Below are positions 4,542-12,603 of a stretch of 16,118 nt of DNA, piece after piece. Origin of the DNA: Candidatus Omnitrophota bacterium (GTDB lineage: Bacteria > Omnitrophota > Gorgyraeia > JABMRG01 > JAFGKX01); contig JAFGKX010000021.1 of NCBI GenBank assembly GCA_016928375.1, positions 1-16,118 on the forward strand, given 5' to 3'. The stretch's first letter is position 1. Each line of letters opens with the position of its first letter. The position numbers and the translations under genes were made by a program. Below the pieces are notes generated by a model that saw only the letters and a list, made by a program, of their open reading frames with translations, had not been told where the DNA came from and made no database searches.

Positions 4542-7130
4542 TTTTCTGGCCCTTCAAGCCCCTCTTCGGATCTTAAAAGCACCCCCTATCTTGTAGCAGA
4601 TGTCCAATACGAAATTCTAAAAAGCTACACGAATGTTATAATAGGCACAAACAAAAAAATAGAGTTTGTTTCTTATACCCTTGATAACCCCTATCGAATC
4701 GTAATAGATTTGATGGGGGTTATTTTTTGCGACCTGGAACAAAAAATAGAAATAGAGGAAGGCCCGGTTAAATCGATCACAATAGCAGAAGATTCAACCC
4801 TGGCAAGGCCGCAGGGGATGGATAAATATTTTTATGCCGTAGATTATATCGTAGTAGAATTAAAAGAAAACATGCCTGTCAGGGTATTCAGCTCAAAAGA
4901 TGAAAAAGTCATTGTAGCGCAAATAAAAACGCAAGGCCTTAAAGCGCAGGAAGAACTTTCCGAAGAATCTTTAACAGGCCAGGAGCTCTCAAGGGCTTCC
5001 CGTGAAAACATCCCATCCGTGCAGCCTTCCCCTATTATTATAGAAGAATTGGAATATAATGTAAGCCCGCAGGCCTGCAGCATATCTTTGATTTCTGATA
5101 AAGAATTAAAGTGCATAGTTTACGAAGAATTTAATCCATACTGCATAATAATAAAACCCACAGATATTACTTTTTGCGAACTCGAAGAAAAAATCGAACC
5201 TGCAAGCGGCCTTGTTAAATCAATAACGATAAACAAAAGCCCTTCCGGCGTAGAAGTTGTTTCGCCCGGAGAATTTTTCTATCCGGTAAAAGAAATAGTG
5301 ATAGAGCCTATATTGCAGTTTCCATATTCCGTGCAGGTAGCTGATAACGGAAAAATAAATAATATACAAATAAAATCAGATATGAAACCGGGCAAAAAAA
5401 TAGAGCAGAAAACCGCGCCGCAGAAACCGTCGCCTAAAAAACCCATCGTAAAAACACCTGAGCAGAAGACAGAACCGGAACGCAAAAAAGTTGAAGAAGT
5501 TGAAGAAGTTGAAGAAGTCGAAGAAGTTAAGGAGCCATCCCCCAAGCCTGTTTTAAGCGAAAGAGAGCAGATAGTGAATGAAGTTGCGGATAAGCTTTAC
5601 AAAAAACAAGAAGAATACCTGGCAAGAAAAGAAGCAGAAGAAGAAAGAAACAGGTTTATCAGGGAGGCAAGGGATAAGGCAAAGGCCATAAGGTCTATAG
5701 AAAAAATAGGCCTTGAGGAGTTAGAAGACCTTATTGTAAAAGAAAAAGGCGCGGTCAGCCTTAAATATTGCGAAGATATGGCGGTTTCATACAGCAGGGA
5801 GGCTGCTGTTGCCGAAGAAGAAATAAAACTTGCCAAAATGAAAGTCAAAGAAAACTACAGGGCCCTTTTTCCCAGCGTAAAGATAAAAGGATATCATACC
5901 TCCGGCGACGTTATAGGAACGGATTTTACCGAAGAACTCTTCGGTATCGAAGGGGAACACCCTCTTTATCAGGGTGGAAGGCTTAATTATGCCTATAAGC
6001 AGAGCAAGGTCAATCTGAACGTTGCCAACGCAAAATACAACAAGGTGATACACGACCTTGATTATAAAGTCGCGGAAGCGTATTACAATGCAATTTCCGC
6101 TACCATGCATATAGTATTGCAAAAAGAGCTACTTAATAAAGCGGAACAGATTTTAAAAATCGCGCAAAAAAGGCGCGCAGCCGGCTTAAGCACAGACCTT
6201 GAATTATTTAATGTTACATCCCAGTGCAATCAGGCGCAATTTCAGCTTGCATCCGCGGAAAGAGACCTTGCGCTTGCCAGGTTTAAATTAGAACAGGCAA
6301 TGGGCCTTGATATAGCCAAAGATGAAGTCGCGCTTGCGGAAATAGAAACAGACTTAAAATTTGACATAATAGACCTGGATTTGAATAAATGCCTGGAGCT
6401 AGCGCAGGAATATCACCCGGACATAGTGGTCAACGAACTTTTGGTACAATCTAATGATTACGAAGAAAAGATCGCAAAAGGAAAAGACAAGATTAAAGTA
6501 GATTTAACCGGTTTTTACGGAAGGTCGCGGTCGTTTTATGAGACAGAACAGGATAAATACCATAAAGATTGGAATATAGGATTAAAAGTAAGCAAGCCCA
6601 TGTGGGGCAACACCGCATCTTATTCTTATACGCGGGAACAAACAGAAAGAAAAGTCGGGCAAACGGACCGCCAGGGCACTCAGACACACCAGGGAGAATT
6701 CTCCGTGCTGGATGCGATGAATGTCTCAGGCGGCATAGAAGAGGCCCACATAAAAAAATATAAAGCGGAAAACGAACTTCTGGAAGCAAGACGGCAGATT
6801 AACCTAGAAGTAAAAGAGGCGTATTATAATCACCAGGAGGCGATTATACAGGTGAAAACCGCCCTGGAAAAGGTAAGATACCAGAAAGAAGCGCTTAAAA
6901 CAGCCATAGCTCAGGCGAAACTGAATGAGGCACTGCAATCGCAGGTGCTCGAGGCAGAGGTAAAATTAACCGACGAGAGAGCGGTTTATATAAAGGCATT
7001 ATCAGATTATAATTTTTCTATTGTTAAATTAAATAAGGCGGTTGGCATAAAGGATTTTTTCAGTATGACTAAGAAACAGACAGCCGATAACGAAAAAGAT
7101 ATAGGCTCAGGAGGAAACGATGAAGTTTAA
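4476..7130 (+). CDS. AMIN-AMIN-TolC fusion: outer-membrane efflux channel
   Basis: Translation starts at GTG 4476 with AAGGAGA (4463-4469) 6 bases upstream; the product has 884 residues. A signal peptide covers about 1-25 (RLFLIICVLTVSIFII). Two AMIN-like domains follow at about 41-151 and 188-300. They are clearly related: NPYRIVIDL...FCDLEQKIE...VKSITI against NPYCIIIKP...FCELEEKIE...VKSITI. Next come a Lys/Pro/Glu-rich linker (about 301-360) with an EVE repeat, a charged helical stretch (360-410), and a TolC-type outer membrane efflux domain from about 425 to 870 with LFPSVKIKGYH, PLYQGGRLNYAYKQS and two long coiled-coil halves. TolC proteins form trimeric channels through the outer membrane and periplasm; AMIN domains bind peptidoglycan in AmiC and PilQ. 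Ordinary TolC has about 450-500 residues, so the first half is an extra module. It overlaps the adaptor gene by 11 bases. Confidence 0.9.
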   Translation: MGRLFLIICVLTVSIFIIDDTVFSGPSSPSSDLKSTPYLVADVQYEILKSYTNVIIGTNKKIEFVSYTLDNPYRIVIDLMGVIFCDLEQKIEIEEGPVKSITIAEDSTLARPQGMDKYFYAVDYIVVELKENMPVRVFSSKDEKVIVAQIKTQGLKAQEELSEESLTGQELSRASRENIPSVQPSPIIIEELEYNVSPQACSISLISDKELKCIVYEEFNPYCIIIKPTDITFCELEEKIEPASGLVKSITINKSPSGVEVVSPGEFFYPVKEIVIEPILQFPYSVQVADNGKINNIQIKSDMKPGKKIEQKTAPQKPSPKKPIVKTPEQKTEPERKKVEEVEEVEEVEEVKEPSPKPVLSEREQIVNEVADKLYKKQEEYLARKEAEEERNRFIREARDKAKAIRSIEKIGLEELEDLIVKEKGAVSLKYCEDMAVSYSREAAVAEEEIKLAKMKVKENYRALFPSVKIKGYHTSGDVIGTDFTEELFGIEGEHPLYQGGRLNYAYKQSKVNLNVANAKYNKVIHDLDYKVAEAYYNAISATMHIVLQKELLNKAEQILKIAQKRRAAGLSTDLELFNVTSQCNQAQFQLASAERDLALARFKLEQAMGLDIAKDEVALAEIETDLKFDIIDLDLNKCLELAQEYHPDIVVNELLVQSNDYEEKIAKGKDKIKVDLTGFYGRSRSFYETEQDKYHKDWNIGLKVSKPMWGNTASYSYTREQTERKVGQTDRQGTQTHQGEFSVLDAMNVSGGIEEAHIKKYKAENELLEARRQINLEVKEAYYNHQEAIIQVKTALEKVRYQKEALKTAIAQAKLNEALQSQVLEAEVKLTDERAVYIKALSDYNFSIVKLNKAVGIKDFFSMTKKQTADNEKDIGSGGNDEV
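5490..5525 (+). repeat. In-frame 9-bp tandem repeat (four copies of GTTGAAGAA)
   Basis: Four consecutive units, GTTGAAGAA three times then GTCGAAGAA, encode VEE repeated in the linker between the AMIN and TolC modules. Copy changes would lengthen or shorten the linker without a frameshift, so length variation between strains is plausible. Confidence 0.85.
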
Positions 7131-8379
7131 TTTTAATTTTTTAAAGAAAAAAAATCCGGCGCCTGCTACTGCGCCGGCAATTATAAAACGTCCTAGCAAA
7201 TTAAAGCCATTTTTTATACTGCTTTTGGCCATATTCCTTATAGGGCTGGGCTTAAGAGTGATACCAAAATATGCCCCCAAGATTTTATCTTTTAAAGGCA
7301 AGGCAAAAACAGCGGAAAAGCCCAAGGATGGCCTTGTTACACCGCAGGAAGAGGCGATGGAAGAGGCAATATCCGTCAGGGCCTACAGGACCGCAAGGGC
7401 AGATTTTGTGGATGTACTGCCTGCAATAGGCACTATAAAAGGCGACAAAGAAATAGAGCTGCGTTTTTCTAATAACGGGGTAGTGAGCGCCATTAATTTT
7501 TATGAAGGGGATATTATCAAAAAAGGAGATATCATCGCCACAATGGATCAAAAGGAGGCGTTATTAAAACTAGAATATGCAAAAAGTAAATTAAAAACCG
7601 CAGAAGTAGCGGAAGAAAGCGCAAAGCAAAAATTGGAAGTAAATCAAACCTTGTTTGACCAGGGCATTATAATAAAGCCTAAATTCGAAGAGGCGAGGCT
7701 GGAACATGAAAGCGCCAAAACAAAAACTGTTTCAGCGCAAAAAGAAGTGGATTTTGCGCTTTCCGAGCTGGATAAGACATATCTGTATTCTCCTGTAAGC
7801 GGAGTCATGGGGACGCGCGATGCCGAAACCGGAGAATTTGTTACTTCAAACGTGAAAATAGCGAGTTTGTATGACGTATCTTACGTAATTGCGGAATTTG
7901 GCATAATAGAAAAAGATATAAATAAAATAGCATTAGGCCAGAACGTTAAGTTAAATGTAGATACTTATCCCAACATTGACTTCGCCGGAGCAATCGATAA
8001 TGTCGCGCCTATAATAGAAGGAAAATCCAGGACACTTACGGTAAAGGCGCGCCTTAAAAACGATAATCCAAAAGGTACGCTTTTGCCGGGCATGTTCGCG
8101 CGCGTCTGGGTGTCGGTTTACGAGAAGAAAAATATCATAAAAGTACCTTCCGATGCGCTGTATGACCTGGATAACAATGGCGAATTTGATTCGGTTTATG
8201 TAATTGATGAGCAAAATGTGGCTCACGTAAGGGGTGTAAAGTTAGGCTACATCACTACTGATGTCGTTGAGATAATGAACGGCCTTAAAGAAAATGAGCT
8301 TGTGGTGTCTGAAGCAATGGCCCCGCTTAAAGACGGCGCCAAGGTTGAAATTGTAGAAACGCAGGAGGCGTTATTTTAA
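7120..8379 (+). CDS. RND efflux periplasmic adaptor (membrane fusion protein)
   Basis: AGGAGG (7109-7114) precedes the ATG by 5 bases, and the gene overlaps the channel gene by 11 bases. The 419-residue protein begins with a basic, Pro/Ala-rich cytoplasmic piece and is anchored by one helix (residues 30-47, PFFILLLAIFLIGLGLRV) with no lipobox. Then come the usual adaptor parts in hairpin order: first lipoyl half (about 111-145, GVVSAINFYEGDIIKKGDIIATMD), alpha-helical hairpin (146-217), second lipoyl half (220-245, YLYSPVSGVMGTRDAETGEFV), beta barrel (255-333, ending LPGMFARVWV) and a membrane-proximal domain (340-410). It would bridge the inner-membrane permeases and the TolC-type channel. 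Residues 349-357 (DLDNNGEFD) look like a DxDxNGxxD calcium-binding loop, an unusual detail. Substrate cannot be inferred. Confidence 0.94.
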   Translation: MKFNFNFLKKKNPAPATAPAIIKRPSKLKPFFILLLAIFLIGLGLRVIPKYAPKILSFKGKAKTAEKPKDGLVTPQEEAMEEAISVRAYRTARADFVDVLPAIGTIKGDKEIELRFSNNGVVSAINFYEGDIIKKGDIIATMDQKEALLKLEYAKSKLKTAEVAEESAKQKLEVNQTLFDQGIIIKPKFEEARLEHESAKTKTVSAQKEVDFALSELDKTYLYSPVSGVMGTRDAETGEFVTSNVKIASLYDVSYVIAEFGIIEKDINKIALGQNVKLNVDTYPNIDFAGAIDNVAPIIEGKSRTLTVKARLKNDNPKGTLLPGMFARVWVSVYEKKNIIKVPSDALYDLDNNGEFDSVYVIDEQNVAHVRGVKLGYITTDVVEIMNGLKENELVVSEAMAPLKDGAKVEIVETQEALF

Positions 8380-8861
8380 AATTAAAAATTTTTACAGCAG
8401 TTTTAATCCTAATTGCCGCCGCCGCAATAGCCATGTTTGTCCACAGGCAGATGAATTTAAAATATGACCCGCAGGCGGCATTAAACAAAATGCCGGCTTT
8501 GGCGAGGCAGCATTATTTAAAGGCAAAAGAATATAGCTACAGCAAGCAACATGAAAATACTATAAAAGAGTGCAATGAGTCGATAAAAATAAAGCCGACG
8601 GCAGAGGCATATTGCGAAATGGCGGTTTCGTATATGGAAAAAAAAGATTTTAATGCCGCGATAGGCTATCTGAAAGAATCAATAAAAATAAACCCGAAAT
8701 ACCCCAAGCCCCAATACGCAATAGCGGTTTGTTATATAAGTATTAATCCTGCGGATACGAAATCTGCGAGAATGCATTATGAAAAGGCAAAAAAACTCAA
8801 GTATCAGATACCGGAATGGTTTATAAGGCGTTTGAAAAAACTGGAGGGTGCTTCTAAATAA
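8373..8861 (+). CDS. Membrane-anchored TPR protein, probable ATT start
   Basis: The first in-frame ATG is at 8433, but it has no ribosome binding site. The open frame continues upstream to a stop at 8346 and encodes a clean membrane anchor just before it (KIFTAVLILIAAAAIAMF). A perfect AGGAGG at 8363-8368 precedes an in-frame ATT at 8373 by 4 bases; no ATG, GTG or TTG lies in that stretch. I therefore prefer ATT 8373 (162 residues), with 8433 (142 residues) as the conservative choice. After the anchor, tetratricopeptide-type helices run from about residue 45 to 150 (HYLKAKEYSYSKQHENTIKECNESIKIKP, then AYCEMAVSYMEKKDFNAAIGYLKESIKINPKYP). TPRs form protein-binding scaffolds, here presumably periplasmic. 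Its place between adaptor and permease, overlapping the adaptor stop by 7 bases, suggests an accessory of pump assembly. The specific partner is unknown. Confidence 0.8.
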   Translation: MLKLKIFTAVLILIAAAAIAMFVHRQMNLKYDPQAALNKMPALARQHYLKAKEYSYSKQHENTIKECNESIKIKPTAEAYCEMAVSYMEKKDFNAAIGYLKESIKINPKYPKPQYAIAVCYISINPADTKSARMHYEKAKKLKYQIPEWFIRRLKKLEGASK

Positions 8862-8864
8862 TCC

Positions 8865-8892
8865 TCTATAGGCTATAAACACAGCCTATAGA
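8865..8892 (+). repeat. Inverted repeat before the first permease gene
   Basis: TCTATAGGCT (8865-8874) and AGCCTATAGA (8883-8892) form a perfect 10-bp stem with an 8-base loop, 13 bases before the permease ATG. No T-run follows, so it is not an intrinsic terminator. The permease start has no recognisable Shine-Dalgarno, so the hairpin may affect its translation or processing of the message between genes. Confidence 0.7.
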
Positions 8893-8905
8893 CCATAGAC
8901 TAAAT

Positions 8906-11900
8906 ATGGCTTTACCCGATTTTTCAGTAAGAAGACCGGTTACCACGGTCATGATTTTTTTAGGGGTCCTGCTTCTGGGATTTATTTCCTGGAACCGCCT
9001 TCCGCAGGAATTATACCCGCCTATAGTTTATCCGCAATTGACAATAGTCACTTTTTATAAAGATGCCGCTCCCGAAGAAATGGAGATACTGGTTACAAAG
9101 CCTGTTGAAGAAGCGGTCGGGACCGTCAGCGGCGTGCGCCGCATAAGCTCTACATCCAAAGAAGAGATATCGATGGTTATAGCGGAGTTTACATGGGGAA
9201 CCAACATGGACTTCGCCGCCCTCGGCGTCCGGGAAAAAATAGACCTGATAAAAGAATCCCTGCCGAGAGGCTCGGAAGACCCCATTGTTATGAAATTTAA
9301 CCCGTTTGAACTTCCCGTCGCTATTTTAAATATTACTTCTGAAGGTATGTCCGCTTCTGATTTGGAATATACAGCGAGAAAAATAATAAAGAACGAACTG
9401 GAAAAAGCCGACGGCGTTGCTTCCTGCAATATTTCAGGCGGGGTTACAAGAGAAGTGCTTGTCGAGGTCAACCAGGATAAAATGATGTCGAAAGGCATTG
9501 CCATCACCGATATCGTCGAGGCCTTAAACAAGGCTAACATGAATTATCCCGCGGGCACAATAGAAGAGCAATTCTATGAATATCTGATAAGAACCATGGG
9601 TGAATTTAAATTGGTGCCGGAGATAAGAGATATTATTATCGGCACTGATGACAGGACAAAAAAGAGCCGGTTTCAGGAGTACGGACAGGAAGATGTAAAA
9701 GAAAAAGAAGTCAACGCCGTACAGAATAAACGCCTTATAGAATTAAAAGATATAGCAGCCATAAGAGATACTTTCAAAGAAAAAACTTCTATATCAAGGT
9801 ATAACCAGAAAGAAAGCATATCGCTATCCATACAAAAACAAGCCGGTACAAATACCGTGCAGGTAGCCAATAATATAAAAGAAGTTCTGCTGCAGCTTAA
9901 GGAGCAGCTTCATGAATCCGTTAAGATAAATATAGTTTACGACCAGTCCCGTTTTATAAAAAATTCCATTAACGGCGTAAGGGACGCCGCAATGCAAGGC
10001 GGGTTTTTGGCATTTCTGGTATTATATTTTTTCCTCAGAAACTTCAGAAGCTCTCTTATCGTAACGCTCAATATCCCAATCTCTATCATGGTCGTTTTCG
10101 GATTTATGTATTTTAGCGGTATTACGCTGAACATGATATCTTTAGGCGGCCTGGCGCTTGGGGTCGGAATGCTTGTAGATAACGGTATAGTTGTTATAGA
10201 AAATATATACAGGCACAGACAGGAAGGTAAATCCCCGAAAGAAGCCAGTATTTATGGCGCGAATGAAGTATACGGCGCAATTACAGGCTCCACCCTTACC
10301 ACAATAGCGGTATTTTTGCCCATGATATTCGTTATCGGCATAGCGGGGCAGTTGTTCAAAGAACTTGCTTTTACGGTTACTATATCTTTGGTAGCTTCTT
10401 TGGCAGTCGCGCTTACCCTTATACCTCTTTTGGCATCGAGAGAGCGCCACATACCCGACGTGGAAGAAAAAAAGAAATCATTGGGCGCTCTGGCAATAGT
10501 GCTTAATGTTCTTCACGCGTTAAATGACAAAGCGCTTCTTATATTTTTAAATCACAAAACAATAGCATTAACAGCCGTATTCTTAATATTTCTGGGCGCG
10601 TGTCTGCTGATACCTGTTCTGGATAAAGAACTGCTTCCCAGGGTAGACCAGGGCCAGTTTATAATTAAAATAGACATGCCTCCCGGCACCAAACTTAAAA
10701 CAACCGATTTAATATCCAAAAAAATAGAAAATCAGCTTTTTGATTTTAACGAGGTCCAGGATGTTACGGTTAACATCGGTTCTGCCAAGGAAAAAAAGGG
10801 AGAGCAGCTTATAGAAACAATGGGCTCGAATCAGGGCCAGATAATAATCAACCTTAAGCCAAAGGTCCGGATAGGAAAAACAGGGCCCGGCTATCGAATG
10901 TTCTCGACAGCGGAAATACTTCAGAAATTAAAAAGTTTACTGGAAAAACAAAACTTAGAAGGCGCGGATATTAATTATGTGCTGCAGGAAAGTTTCTTTA
11001 AGGGCGCTTTTCAGGCGGGAAAACCGATAGTAATAGATATAAAAGGCCAGGACCTGGTTAAATTAAAAGAAATAGCGGATAATTTAGAAACCGGGTTAAA
11101 GGGAATAGACGGTATTTACGGCATAGAGAATGACCTTATACCGCCGTCTCCCGAAATCAAGGCCAAGATAAACAAAGAAAAGGCTGCGAATTATAATCTT
11201 ACCGTAAGCGATATAGCGCTTACGGCGCAGACAGCTGTTAAGGGTTACACTGCCACTAAATTCAAGGAAGAAGGCCGTGAAATAGATATTACCGTAAGAT
11301 TAAGGGAAAAAGACCGGAACAAAATGGAAAAAATAAGGCGGTTGATTTTACATTCACCTTTAGGGATAGATGTGCCGTTAGCGGAGGTAGCCAGCCTTGT
11401 AAAAGGCTTAGGCCCGACAGAAATCAGAAGACAGGATCAGCAAAGAACGGTCCTTGTAAGCGCAAGTATTTTTAAAAAAGGCTTTAATGAAGTGTCTTAT
11501 CTTATAGATTCGATGCTTAAGCGGCTGAAATTGCCGCCGTCTTACAGCGCGGAGTTAACCGGCGAAAGACAGCAGATGCAGGAATCTTTTAACAGCCTGA
11601 GATTTGCGCTTTTGCTTTCCGTCGTTCTGGTTTATATGATAATGGCCGCGCAGTTTGAGTCACTGTGGCAGCCTTTTATTATAATGTTTACCGTTCCTTT
11701 GGCAATTATCGGAGTTATCGCTATATTATTTGTTACCAAGACCCCTGTGAATACGATGGTCCTTTTGGGTATAATAATTTTAGGCGGGATTGTCGTAAAC
11801 AATGGTATAGTTTTGATAGATTACGTAAATATACTAAGAAAAGAAGGGCTGACAGCTTATGATGCGTTGGTTAAAGCCAGCCACGTGAGATTAAGGCCTA

Positions 11901-12601
11901 TTCTTATGACTGCGCTTACCACGATATTTGGCTTAATACCGCTGGCATTAGGCTTAGGTGAAGGCGCAGAACTTCAGCAGCCTATGGCTGTAACAGTTAT
12001 AGGCGGTTTAAGCGTATCTACATTTTTATCCTTAATCGTTATACCGGCTATATATTTAAGTTTTGAAGAAGTTAAAAGGCTGTTGATGAAAGTATTCTCT
12101 TTTATATTTTATAAAAAACCAACTAAGCCCATGACGTTGCAACTTGTGCCTATTTCTTCGTCAAAACAGGAAATAATAAAAAAACCGGAACCTAAAAAAG
12201 AACCCAAGGAAGAACCTAAGGAAAAACCTGAGGAAAAATCTGAGCCAAAAATAGAACCCAAGCCGGAAATTAAGCCAGAGATAAAGCCTGCGCCGAAAGC
12301 TAAACCTGAGCCTGAAGCAAAACCTGAAATAAGACCTGAATTAAAAGCCGAACCGCGAAAACCTGAAGCAGGGCAGGGCAGCATACCGCAGGGCCTATGG
12401 GATTCTTTGATTGCCCGGCATCAGGAATTGATCGTATATTTAAGGAAAAATCACAAAATTACGCGAAAAGAATATTCGGATATATTTAAAATATCCGTTC
12501 CTACTGCAGCAAGAGACCTGAAGTTTTTAACCGAGAAAAATATTTTGCAGTTTAAAGGGCCTGCTGGCCCGGGTAGATATTATATGCTAAAACAAACGTA
12601 A
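8906..12601 (+). CDS. RND efflux permease fused to a C-terminal winged helix-turn-helix
   Basis: The first 1052 residues are a full HAE1-type RND permease: helix 1 at 14-31, a large periplasmic loop, helices 2-6 (about 360-510), helix 7 (552-570), a second periplasmic loop, and helices 8-12 (about 896-1052). These pumps use the proton gradient to move substrates from periplasm or membrane into the adaptor-channel complex. Helix 4 has GMLVDNGIVVIEN (D425 kept, N426 where AcrB has a second Asp), and helix 10 has IVVNNGIVLIDY (N965/N966 near the AcrB Lys position); this set also occurs in the second permease. Residues 1071-1158 are a tail of Pro, Lys and Glu repeats. Residues about 1164-1231 form a winged helix (RKNHKITRKEYSDIFKISVP, then TAARDLKFLTEKNIL, then GPGRYYML). 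The RND C-terminus is cytoplasmic, so this domain could reach DNA. The start matches the family N-terminus (LPDFSVRRPVTTVMI). Confidence 0.94.
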   Translation: MALPDFSVRRPVTTVMIFLGVLLLGFISWNRLPQELYPPIVYPQLTIVTFYKDAAPEEMEILVTKPVEEAVGTVSGVRRISSTSKEEISMVIAEFTWGTNMDFAALGVREKIDLIKESLPRGSEDPIVMKFNPFELPVAILNITSEGMSASDLEYTARKIIKNELEKADGVASCNISGGVTREVLVEVNQDKMMSKGIAITDIVEALNKANMNYPAGTIEEQFYEYLIRTMGEFKLVPEIRDIIIGTDDRTKKSRFQEYGQEDVKEKEVNAVQNKRLIELKDIAAIRDTFKEKTSISRYNQKESISLSIQKQAGTNTVQVANNIKEVLLQLKEQLHESVKINIVYDQSRFIKNSINGVRDAAMQGGFLAFLVLYFFLRNFRSSLIVTLNIPISIMVVFGFMYFSGITLNMISLGGLALGVGMLVDNGIVVIENIYRHRQEGKSPKEASIYGANEVYGAITGSTLTTIAVFLPMIFVIGIAGQLFKELAFTVTISLVASLAVALTLIPLLASRERHIPDVEEKKKSLGALAIVLNVLHALNDKALLIFLNHKTIALTAVFLIFLGACLLIPVLDKELLPRVDQGQFIIKIDMPPGTKLKTTDLISKKIENQLFDFNEVQDVTVNIGSAKEKKGEQLIETMGSNQGQIIINLKPKVRIGKTGPGYRMFSTAEILQKLKSLLEKQNLEGADINYVLQESFFKGAFQAGKPIVIDIKGQDLVKLKEIADNLETGLKGIDGIYGIENDLIPPSPEIKAKINKEKAANYNLTVSDIALTAQTAVKGYTATKFKEEGREIDITVRLREKDRNKMEKIRRLILHSPLGIDVPLAEVASLVKGLGPTEIRRQDQQRTVLVSASIFKKGFNEVSYLIDSMLKRLKLPPSYSAELTGERQQMQESFNSLRFALLLSVVLVYMIMAAQFESLWQPFIIMFTVPLAIIGVIAILFVTKTPVNTMVLLGIIILGGIVVNNGIVLIDYVNILRKEGLTAYDALVKASHVRLRPILMTALTTIFGLIPLALGLGEGAELQQPMAVTVIGGLSVSTFLSLIVIPAIYLSFEEVKRLLMKVFSFIFYKKPTKPMTLQLVPISSSKQEIIKKPEPKKEPKEEPKEKPEEKSEPKIEPKPEIKPEIKPAPKAKPEPEAKPEIRPELKAEPRKPEAGQGSIPQGLWDSLIARHQELIVYLRKNHKITRKEYSDIFKISVPTAARDLKFLTEKNILQFKGPAGPGRYYMLKQT

Positions 12602-12603
12602 CC

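Noticed and set aside
5490..5525. CRISPR-like repeat
   Set aside because: The units are 9 bp, contiguous, without spacers, and encode an in-frame acidic linker.
8361..8380. Programmed frameshift joining the adaptor to the TPR protein
   Set aside because: The bases before the adaptor stop (TTATTTTAA) do not allow good re-pairing after a -1 slip, and the adaptor is complete; a separate start after AGGAGG explains the arrangement better.
8865..8892. Intrinsic terminator between the TPR gene and the first permease
   Set aside because: No T-run follows the stem, and the genes on both sides belong to one pump.
9055..9540. 161-codon open frame on the minus strand
   Set aside because: It is antisense to the conserved porter domain of the first permease and has low-complexity Ser/Phe/Ile composition typical of a shadow frame.
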